From NCBI GenBank assembly GCA_943913835.1, contig CALTZU010000063.1, positions 1 to 17,769 on the forward strand: a stretch of DNA of 17,769 nt. The letters are read 5' to 3'. Within the stretch, counting starts at the first letter, position 1. Each line of letters opens with the position of its first letter. The stretch is from an uncultured Rheinheimera sp. Its GTDB lineage: Bacteria; Pseudomonadota; Gammaproteobacteria; Enterobacterales; Alteromonadaceae. The notes beneath the pieces were generated by a model. It was not told the DNA's origin, searched no databases, and worked only from the letters and a program-made list of their open reading frames with translations. The position numbers and the translations under genes are program-made. Of the stretch, positions 6,069 to 12,996 are shown piece by piece.

Positions 6069-6187
6069 AAAAAAAACGCCCCACTGCAAGCAGTGGGGCG
6101 GCTAAATAAGCCATTCTTTCTGAGCACTAATTAGGCAGTTAAGCCTTATAGTGGTGAAAGATAGAACATCTTACCTCTGTACCCTAC
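6069..6187 (-). ncRNA. spf: Spot 42 RNA
   Basis: A 119-nt RNA on the minus strand. Its first roughly 33 nt, beginning GTAGGGTACAGAGGTAAG, match E. coli Spot 42 as I remember it, as does TTTAGCCGCCCCA before the terminator. The terminator stem is CGCCCCACTG/CAGTGGGGCG with T8. The middle differs from the enteric sequence and forms its own stem (CACTA/TAGTG with AGGC/GCCT). The location between polA and engB is the canonical spf locus. Spot 42 is an Hfq-dependent regulator of central and secondary carbon metabolism, repressed by cAMP-CRP in E. coli. No clear CRP site is visible here upstream of the promoter. Confidence 0.95.
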
Positions 6188-6194
6188 GAAATTG

Positions 6195-6222
6195 ATTCTA
6201 CAAGTGTTGATTAAAAATGCAA
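6195..6222 (-). promoter_or_regulatory. Spot 42 promoter
   Basis: TAGAAT (6200-6195) is the -10, 7 nt before the conserved 5' end at 6187. TTGCAT (6222-6217) is a weak -35 at 16-nt spacing. An AT-rich stretch lies upstream. Confidence 0.65.
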
Positions 6223-6371
6223 GTGAAGAACTGTAATTAAACTACAAATATTTAGTAAAACTATCATTAAAATGAAAAAATGTAGCTTTATTACCAATTT
6301 CATAAAGATGTTTTGACTGTGAACTGCGCATTTTTAGTCTAAAAATTCAGCGTTCCACGGTTTCTGGCCAG

Positions 6372-6397
6372 AAAAAAGCCCCAAAACCAGTTGGGGC
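6372..6397 (-). terminator. Rho-independent terminator of polA
   Basis: GCCCCAA/TTGGGGC (7 bp, 6-nt loop) followed by T6 on the minus strand, 84 nt beyond the polA stop codon. Confidence 0.88.
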
Positions 6398-6480
6398 GAA
6401 AAATCAAACTACCAGGAATGGGCATTTACACACTTAGTCAGACTCAGTATTTTTGGTTAAGTTCAGCTTTTTTTATTTTT

Positions 6481-9276
6481 TTAATGTGCTTGGTCCCAAT
6501 TCGGGCCAGACCCTGCTTCCGCCAGTAAGGGGACATCCAGTTTGACCGCAGACTGCATAATGTCGACCAACTCTCTGCTTACCCGCTCCAGCTCCTCGGT
6601 TTTCACTTCAAACACCAGTTCATCGTGCACCTGCATAATCATAGCGACAACACCCGGAGCTTGTTGCTCCTGCCAGGCCGCTACTTTAATCATGGCCATT
6701 TTGATAATGTCTGCGGCAGTTCCTTGCATAGGAGCATTGATAGCCGCTCGTTCTGCTCCTTTTTTACGTGCCATGTTTTTGGCATTAATTTCCGGCAGAT
6801 ACAGGCGACGACCAAAAAGAGTTTCGACATAACCTTGTTCATGTGCCTGAGTGCGGGTGCGCTCCATATAATCCTGCACGCCAGGGAAACGTTCAAAATA
6901 TAAATCGACATACTGCTGTGCTTCTGAACGGCTGATCCCCAACTGGCGTGCCAGGCCAAAAGCGGACATGCCATAAATCAGGCCGAAGTTCACCGCTTTA
7001 GCACGACGACGTTGCTCTGAGCTGACTTGATCCAGTTCAACACCAAAGACTTCAGCTGCTGTGGCTCTGTGGATATCTTTGCCTTGCGCAAAAGCGTTCA
7101 GTAGCGCCGGATCTCGCGATAAATGCGCCATAATGCGCAGTTCAATTTGAGAGTAGTCAATGGCCAGTATCGTTTTACCCACTTCTGCAATAAACGCCTG
7201 GCGAATGCGGCGGCCTTCTTCGCTTCGGATCGGAATATTTTGCAGATTAGGTTCGGTTGAGCTCAAGCGGCCCGTAGCTGCAACAGCCTGATGATAGGAT
7301 GTATGGACCCGGCCTGTTGCCGAGTTGACTGACAGAGGCAGTTTGTCAGTGTAGGTAGATTTGAGCTTACTTAAACCCCTGTGCTCTGTAATGAGTTTTG
7401 GGAATTCATAATCCAGCGCCAATTCGGCTAATACTTCTTCTGCTGTGGACGGAGTTCCGGTTGGGGTTTTTTTCAGGATGGGCAAACCCATCTGATCAAA
7501 CAAAATTTCCTGCAATTGCTTAGGCGATGACAAATTAAATTCTTTGCCTGCCATCTGATAGGCTTCCTGTTCAATCTCGCCTATACGTTTGGCTAGATCT
7601 AAACTTTGTTGCGCTAATAAGTTACTGTCAATTTTTACCCCTGTGCGTTCCATTTTAGACAAAATAGGCACTAATGGCATTTCGATTTCACGGAACACCC
7701 TGTTTAAGCCTGCATGTTGTTCCAGCATTGGCCATAAGGTTTGGTGCAACCTTAGAGTGACGTCTGCATCCTCTGCTGCATAAGGTGAAGCTTGTTCCAA
7801 AGCAATTTGGTTAAAAGTGAGTTGCTTAGCACCTTTACCTGCAATGTCTTCAAAGCCTATGGTTTTATGGCCAAGGTACTTCAGTGCTAAAGAATCCATG
7901 TCGTGGCGTGAAGCCACGCTGTTGACAATATAAGATTCAAGCATAGTGTCAAAGCGAATACCACGCAGCGCTATGCCATGTCGGGCCAACACACTTTGAT
8001 CGTACTTAAGGTTCTGACCTACTTTGGCTTTGCTCTCATCTTCCAGCCAGTCCTTTAACTGCTCCAGCACCCAATCACGGTTCAACTGTTCAGGGGCACC
8101 GACATAATCATGAGCCAGTGGAATGTAATAAGCTTCGCCTGCTGCCAAGGCCAGCGAAATACCAACTACTTCAGCCTGCATATAGTCCAGGCTGGTGGTC
8201 TCAGTATCAAATGCAACCAATTCTGCTGTTGGCAGACGTTGTAATAACGACAGAAAGTCAGCTTTAGTTAAAACGCAGGGGTATTTTGTAGTGTCTATAC
8301 CACTGGTTGCAGCCCCCGTCTGGATGTGTTCCATACTATGCTGCTCTGTATTTTGCTGAGCGGCTTCAACTGCCACAGTTGTGGCAGTGTCTTTGTTGGC
8401 TAATACCTCACTTAACCAGCGTCTGAATTCACAAGCAGCAAACAACTCAGCCAGTTTGGTTTGATCCGGTGTTTTAATGTCTAAACTATCGGGTTGTAGT
8501 GACAATTCGACATCTGTTTTGATGGTGGCAAGCTGATAAGACAAAGTCAGTTGATCTTTGAACTCTTCCATTTTCGCGGCAATGGTTTTGCTGCCACGAA
8601 AATTCAGCGCTGCAATTTGATCCAGTTGTTGGTACAGCTTGTCGATTGAGCCAATGCCTTGCAGCAAAGCCAAAGCCGTTTTTTCTCCCACACCTGGCAA
8701 ACCTGGAATATTGTCGGCTTTATCGCCCATTAATGCTAAATAGTCGATAATGAGTTCAGGGCCTACACCAAATTTTTCAACCACACCAGCCGGGTCCAGA
8801 ATTGTATCGGTCATAGTGTTAATTAAGGTGACATGCTGGTCAACCAGCTGAGCCATATCTTTATCACCTGTGGATATCAACACATGGCGACCTTGTTGGC
8901 TGGCCTGCACTGCTAAAGTCCCAATCACATCGTCGGCTTCAACGCCACTGATGCAAATTAGTGGCAAACCCATGGCTTCAATAATCTGATGTAAAGGGGC
9001 TATCTGGCTGCGTAAATCATCAGGCATAGGTGGGCGATGCGCTTTGTATTCGCTATACATCTCATTACGAAAGGTAGGCCCTTTAGCGTCAAACACGACG
9101 ACCATCTGACTAGGCTTGTATTGGCGTAACAAACTTTTCAGCATGTTTACCACACCATAAATAGCACCAGTTGCCTCTCCTTTCGAGTTCGTCAGGTGTG
9201 GCGGTGAATGATAAGCACGAAATAAATATGAAGAGCCATCGACGAGAATAAGAGGATTGTCCGGTATAACAACCAT
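6481..9276 (-). CDS. polA: DNA polymerase I
   Basis: A 931-aa complete Pol I (E. coli 928 aa) for Okazaki fragment maturation and repair synthesis. The N-terminal 5'-3' exonuclease opens with PLILVDGSSYLFRAYH. The proofreading domain has FDTET with D357 and E359, matching E. coli D355/E357. The polymerase domain shows motif A DYSQIELRI, the O-helix segment RRRAKAVNFGLIYG and motif C QVHDELVFEV, so all three activities look intact. The start is the ATG at 9276 (MVVIPDNPL), by alignment with E. coli MVQIPQNPL. It is preceded only by a weak AGGGA. An AAGGAG with TTG 5 nt later (9315) would give a 13-residue extension. Spot 42 follows downstream, as in other gammaproteobacteria. Confidence 0.97.
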   Translation of the reverse strand: MVVIPDNPLILVDGSSYLFRAYHSPPHLTNSKGEATGAIYGVVNMLKSLLRQYKPSQMVVVFDAKGPTFRNEMYSEYKAHRPPMPDDLRSQIAPLHQIIEAMGLPLICISGVEADDVIGTLAVQASQQGRHVLISTGDKDMAQLVDQHVTLINTMTDTILDPAGVVEKFGVGPELIIDYLALMGDKADNIPGLPGVGEKTALALLQGIGSIDKLYQQLDQIAALNFRGSKTIAAKMEEFKDQLTLSYQLATIKTDVELSLQPDSLDIKTPDQTKLAELFAACEFRRWLSEVLANKDTATTVAVEAAQQNTEQHSMEHIQTGAATSGIDTTKYPCVLTKADFLSLLQRLPTAELVAFDTETTSLDYMQAEVVGISLALAAGEAYYIPLAHDYVGAPEQLNRDWVLEQLKDWLEDESKAKVGQNLKYDQSVLARHGIALRGIRFDTMLESYIVNSVASRHDMDSLALKYLGHKTIGFEDIAGKGAKQLTFNQIALEQASPYAAEDADVTLRLHQTLWPMLEQHAGLNRVFREIEMPLVPILSKMERTGVKIDSNLLAQQSLDLAKRIGEIEQEAYQMAGKEFNLSSPKQLQEILFDQMGLPILKKTPTGTPSTAEEVLAELALDYEFPKLITEHRGLSKLKSTYTDKLPLSVNSATGRVHTSYHQAVAATGRLSSTEPNLQNIPIRSEEGRRIRQAFIAEVGKTILAIDYSQIELRIMAHLSRDPALLNAFAQGKDIHRATAAEVFGVELDQVSSEQRRRAKAVNFGLIYGMSAFGLARQLGISRSEAQQYVDLYFERFPGVQDYMERTRTQAHEQGYVETLFGRRLYLPEINAKNMARKKGAERAAINAPMQGTAADIIKMAMIKVAAWQEQQAPGVVAMIMQVHDELVFEVKTEELERVSRELVDIMQSAVKLDVPLLAEAGSGPNWDQAH

Positions 9277-9385
9277 GATAAGGATCCCTGAATGTTTTGC
9301 ATAAGAATGCCACAACAGGACTCCTTCAGCCAGCTGTCTCAGCGTTTACGCATTGTGTTGTTGGTACTTTTTTAAACGAAAAAGC

Positions 9386-9394
9386 TGTGGATAA
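9386..9394 (-). promoter_or_regulatory. DnaA box upstream of polA
   Basis: TGTGGATAA on the + strand, i.e. the consensus TTATCCACA on the minus strand, about 110 nt upstream of the polA start. A weaker TGTGGAC follows on the + strand. It is a single box, so a regulatory role is possible but an origin is not indicated. Confidence 0.4.
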
Positions 9395-9713
9395 CTTTGT
9401 GGACAGACAATAGCATACGACCGGATAATCTCAGCAATGAGTCCGGTGGGTGATGGCTAAGTTTATGTATTTAAAAGAAAAAGAAGGGTAATACTACAGG
9501 TTCCCTTATTGTTTTTCTTATCATTCCATTCTGTGGAAAATTATCTCACTTTGGTTTCCTGTCAAAAAGGCGACAGCGTAAGACAATCAAAGTGGGAAAA
9601 CAGACTACCACAAAGATTTTCTTTGCACAGTCTTGTTTTGAATTTTTTTTAACTGAAAAAAAAGCTGTTCAGACCGAAGTGTTATAACGCAACTTGATCT
9701 GCAAAAACTCCTA

Positions 9714-9728
9714 AACTTAGGCTAAGTT
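9714..9728. promoter_or_regulatory. Operator-like palindrome upstream of cytochrome c5 gene
   Basis: AACTTAG-G-CTAAGTT, a perfect 7+7 inverted repeat centred at 9721, about 54 nt before the -10 box. The symmetry and position suit an activator or repressor dimer. The regulator is not identified. Confidence 0.4.
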
Positions 9729-9774
9729 AAAAGCCAGAAAATACAGGGGCTTCCACTATCAAGCATCCCAGCGT

Positions 9775-9780
9775 TATAAT
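9775..9780 (+). promoter_or_regulatory. -10 box of the cytochrome c5 gene
   Basis: A perfect TATAAT 39 nt before the ATG at 9820. No good -35 is seen (TTCCAC at 18-nt spacing), which would fit activation from the palindrome upstream. Confidence 0.5.
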
Positions 9781-9819
9781 GCCTTAACTTTTGTATGGCT
9801 TATTGACAGGAATATCCAG

Positions 9820-10218
9820 ATGAAAAAATTCACTTTCGCCTTAGTGCTGATGACAACTGCTGCAATAGCCAACGTTGCTGCACAGGAAGCAGATAACGAA
9901 GCAATTAAAAAACGTCTTGAACCTGTAGGTCAGGTTTATCTGGCTGGAGCTCAGGCAGCTGCCGATACAGGTCCTAAAGGCCCACGCACTGGTGAACAAG
10001 TGTATCAGGGGGCTTGTTTTGCTTGTCATGCTACTGGTGCTTTGGATGCGCCAAAAAAAGGTGACGCGGCCTGGAAACCTCGTTTAGCTCAAGGTCTGGA
10101 TGTATTAAAGAAACACGCGATCGAGGGGATCCGTTCTATGCCACCACGTGGTACCTGTGGCGATTGCTCCGATGATGAAATTGAAGCCGCTATCAAGTTC
10201 ATGACTGAAGGTGTGTAA
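9820..10218 (+). CDS. Cytochrome c5 family periplasmic monoheme cytochrome
   Basis: A 132-aa protein with a Sec signal peptide (MKKFTFALVLMTTAAIANVAA). It has one heme-binding site, CFACH (residues 66-70), and the axial methionine M107 in RSMPPRG. A second Cys pair in TCGDCSDDE (C113, C116) is the hallmark of cytochrome c5, where it can form a disulfide. It probably carries electrons to a terminal oxidase. ATG at 9820 has AGGAA about 8 nt upstream. It is a single-gene unit with its own promoter and terminator, transcribed away from polA. The signal peptide and about 35 residues of poorly conserved linker precede the heme domain. Confidence 0.92.
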   Translation: MKKFTFALVLMTTAAIANVAAQEADNEAIKKRLEPVGQVYLAGAQAAADTGPKGPRTGEQVYQGACFACHATGALDAPKKGDAAWKPRLAQGLDVLKKHAIEGIRSMPPRGTCGDCSDDEIEAAIKFMTEGV

Positions 10219-10228
10219 ATTTTTCGTG

Positions 10229-10260
10229 ATAAAAAACGCTGCTGTAGCAGCGTTTTTTAT
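10229..10260. terminator. Rho-independent terminator after cytochrome c5
   Basis: A perfect 14-bp inverted repeat, ATAAAAAACGCTGC / GCAGCGTTTTTTAT, with loop TGTA, 10 nt after the stop. The A6 and T6 flanks make it symmetrical. Confidence 0.93.
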
Positions 10261-10431
10261 TTCTGAGTATTTATAGATCTAATTATTATTTTTTTAGCTC
10301 AATTGCTTATAAGAAGATCCAGCCAGCCAGCTCTTTTTGCCTTCCATCTGCTTAAGCTTTGTGCATAATAGAGGTGCTTAAACATCAGCCAGTTTTGGTT
10401 GCCTTGCCTCAGATAAGAATAAGAGAAAAAG

Positions 10432-12996
10432 TTGAAGGATATAACGACTCTGGATAAAGCCCACCAACTTGTGGTTAGTCAGCTGCGACGTTTGCGCAAG
10501 CTGGCCGCAGGTTATAAACAGGCTTACATCATTCAAGGCGCCTTACTTAAATTGTCAGAATTAGCTTCTGGCATTAAAGACATGCGCGAGTTTTATCCTG
10601 CCATTCACCGTTTATTAAACCAGCAACTAAAAGCTGATAATTTCTATGTAGTGCTTTGTGATCAGGAGCAGCAGTTTTCGCTGGAGTATTTTGCTGACGA
10701 AAAGGACCAGCAAGTTTTATTAGATGCACCTTCCAATGCCTTTGCTTCCGGCCTCACAGGGTACGTAGCCCGCACTAAACAAGCATTGTTGTGTGATCAA
10801 AAAGAATACCGACGTCTGGTTGAGACTGGCGATATCACGGCTCAGGGCACAGCCTGTCAATATTGGTTAGGCGTCCCTTTATGCCGCGGAGAGAAAATTA
10901 TTGGTGTGATGGCAATCCAAAGTTATGACACTGAATGTCATTACAACCAACATGATTTAGCTTTGATCAGCAATATCGCTATTCATACTGTTACTGCTAT
11001 AGACAGAGTCAAAAGCCGTGAGTTGTTAGAACAAACAGTGCGTGAGCGCACTCAGCAGTTACGGAATACCAATCAGTCGCTGGAAAAAGAAATCCGCGAA
11101 CGTACTAATGCTGAACAGTTGCAGTCTGCTTTGTATAAAATCTCTGAAATGACGGCAAAAAGTACGGATATGATGAGTTTTTATCATGAAGTGCATCAGA
11201 TTTTGTCTGAGTTGATGAAAGCCGATAACTGTTATATAGCGCTGTTAAATGAGGCCGGAGATCGGCTGCATTTCCCATTTTATCTTGACCAATACACTCC
11301 GACCCCCAGAGAGCGTGCTTTGCAAAGCGGCTTGACAGAGTATGTGATCCGTTCCGGCGAAGCTAAATTAGTCAGTCAGGCTCAGTTGCTGGACTTGATT
11401 AAAACAGGGGTAGTGGACAGGGTCCAGTCTAGTCTGGGTCATCATGCAATGTCGACCAGCTGGTTAGGGGCTCCATTGCTGGTGGGTGAACAGGTATTGG
11501 GTGTCATAGCACTGCAGTGCTATGACAATACTTACAGTTACAGCGAGCAAGAGCTGAATTTATTACGTTTTGTTTCGCAACATATAGCTGTGGCTATTTC
11601 CCGCAAACTGACGACTGAACAACAAAAGCAACAGCATGAAGAGCTGGAAAAACGTATCTTTGAACGCACCCGTGAACTACGTCAGACTAACTTGTTCTTG
11701 CGCCTGCAAGTGGAAGAGCGGAAAAAAGCCGAAGAGAAACTGTTCCATGAAGCTAATCATGACGCCTTAACAGGTTTGGCGAACCGACAGATGTTTTTAA
11801 TGCAACTGCGACAGCGTTTTTCCTACCGTAATCGCGAAGCTAATCCACGTTTTGCCCTGCTGTTTATCGATTTAGACCGTTTTAAACTGATTAACGATAC
11901 TTTGGGCCATCATATAGGTGACTTGTTTTTAATCGAAGTCAGTCAGCGTTTACAGCAAACAGTGCGCGAGCATGATCTGGTGGCCCGATTAGGCGGTGAC
12001 GAATTTGTCATTTTATTAGGGCAAATCCAAAGCGATGTTGATGCCGAAGAAGTGGCAGAACGTTTAATTGAGTCTTTGCGCCAGCCTATGATTCTTGAAG
12101 GTCAGCAGGTGTGTTCAGGGGCCAGTATAGGCATAGCCTGTTATCAGCCGGAATATCAAAACGCTGATGAGTTATTGCGCGACGCTGATGCCGCTATGTA
12201 TCAGGCAAAATCTTTTGGTCGCAACAGATTCGTGATTTTTAATGAGTCGATGCGTCAGCAAATGCTGCAGGAGCTCGGACAGGAGCAGGCCTTACAACAG
12301 GCAGTGGATCAACAGCAGTTTGCGCCCGCTTTCCGGCCTTTATTGCAGGCTGAGGCAGAAGTATTAGGCTATAAGGTTTTGTTGAACTGGTTACAGGGAG
12401 ATGCGCAACACAAAGCTGAACTCAGTCGCCAGGCTATGCAGGCTGGTTTAATGCCCGATATTGAATTGGAACTGGTTCGTCAGATTTGCCAAAAAAATGC
12501 CAGTGCAGAAATATTCTGTATTACTCTGGGTAGTGGCCATCTGAACAATACGTTGTTGTTTGATAAGCTATGTAATGTATTGCGTCACTCCATTTTGCCT
12601 TTACATCAGCTTTGTATTGGTTTTAATGAAGCGGATTTGTTGCGTTTAACCTCCACTCAGTTGGCAAACTTGCACCAGTTAAAACGGCTGGGCATTCGTT
12701 TGTTGCTGGATCAGTTTGCTGCTGAAGTAGCTGCTTTAGGTTTAGTGGTGCAATATCCCTTTGATTTTGTCGTATTAGATACCGCCTTTAGCCGTAGTTT
12801 GCAGCGCAGCGATCAGCGTAAACAGTTGCTACAAGTGCTGTTGAGTTTGGCTCAAACCCATAAGTATCGTTTAGTTGCTGCTGTAGCCGAAAATGACGAA
12901 AGTCGCTCTTATCTGACTCAATTGGGCTGCTGCTATTTTACAGACAGCAGCCAGGTGAGCGAACCCCAGTCAGGGCTTTTTCAACAACTGGCGTAA
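10432..12996 (+). CDS. GAF-GAF-GGDEF protein with degenerate EAL domain (diguanylate cyclase)
   Basis: An 854-aa cytoplasmic protein with no membrane segment. Two GAF sensor domains (about 35-190 and 230-400) look like an internal duplication. Each is followed by a charged coiled-coil linker (RERTQQLRNTNQSLEKE; FERTRELRQTN). The GGDEF domain (about 440-605) has the intact active site GGDEF at 521-525 and the product-inhibition I-site RxxD at 512-515, so it should make c-di-GMP. The C-terminal region is EAL-like in layout but has KVL (648-650) where EAL is expected, and DQF (760-762) in place of DDF, so phosphodiesterase activity is unlikely. The start is TTG at 10432, the only start upstream of the first helix, with a weak AAGAG. 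CATAAT at 10364-10369 may be its -10. The last 27 nt overlap rep. Confidence 0.9.
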   Translation: MKDITTLDKAHQLVVSQLRRLRKLAAGYKQAYIIQGALLKLSELASGIKDMREFYPAIHRLLNQQLKADNFYVVLCDQEQQFSLEYFADEKDQQVLLDAPSNAFASGLTGYVARTKQALLCDQKEYRRLVETGDITAQGTACQYWLGVPLCRGEKIIGVMAIQSYDTECHYNQHDLALISNIAIHTVTAIDRVKSRELLEQTVRERTQQLRNTNQSLEKEIRERTNAEQLQSALYKISEMTAKSTDMMSFYHEVHQILSELMKADNCYIALLNEAGDRLHFPFYLDQYTPTPRERALQSGLTEYVIRSGEAKLVSQAQLLDLIKTGVVDRVQSSLGHHAMSTSWLGAPLLVGEQVLGVIALQCYDNTYSYSEQELNLLRFVSQHIAVAISRKLTTEQQKQQHEELEKRIFERTRELRQTNLFLRLQVEERKKAEEKLFHEANHDALTGLANRQMFLMQLRQRFSYRNREANPRFALLFIDLDRFKLINDTLGHHIGDLFLIEVSQRLQQTVREHDLVARLGGDEFVILLGQIQSDVDAEEVAERLIESLRQPMILEGQQVCSGASIGIACYQPEYQNADELLRDADAAMYQAKSFGRNRFVIFNESMRQQMLQELGQEQALQQAVDQQQFAPAFRPLLQAEAEVLGYKVLLNWLQGDAQHKAELSRQAMQAGLMPDIELELVRQICQKNASAEIFCITLGSGHLNNTLLFDKLCNVLRHSILPLHQLCIGFNEADLLRLTSTQLANLHQLKRLGIRLLLDQFAAEVAALGLVVQYPFDFVVLDTAFSRSLQRSDQRKQLLQVLLSLAQTHKYRLVAAVAENDESRSYLTQLGCCYFTDSSQVSEPQSGLFQQLA

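Larger units (their letters stand above)
9316..9819. other. 500-nt divergent intergenic region between polA and cytochrome c5
   Basis: No credible protein gene is visible. On the polA side it holds a perfect DnaA 9-mer (9386-9394). Further on are an imperfect inverted repeat, AAGAAAAA-AAGGG/CCCTT-TTTTTCTT (9475-9519), and a two-tier stem-loop, CACTTTG/CAAAGTG enclosing CTGTC/GACAG (9547-9594). Next to the cytochrome gene are a 15-nt palindrome (9714-9728) and a -10 box. It is AT-rich, with several A and T runs. A further small RNA cannot be excluded, but no clear terminator was found. Confidence 0.6.

Noticed and set aside
6315..6335. TGTGA near 6318 as a CRP site for Spot 42
   Set aside because: Only one half-site is present; the partner half is absent and it lies about 130 nt upstream of the start.
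9110..9313. 67-codon minus-strand frame behind AAGGAG upstream of polA
   Set aside because: It lies almost wholly inside polA in another frame, and its Cys/Arg/aromatic-rich composition is that of a shadow frame. The well-placed AAGGAG is noted as a finding, but no gene is called.
9421..9465. CCGGA...TCCGG with inner CTCA-GCAA-TGAG as a riboswitch
   Set aside because: It is a short stem with a GNRA-like loop, but it matches no riboswitch consensus I know and is about 360 nt from the next gene.
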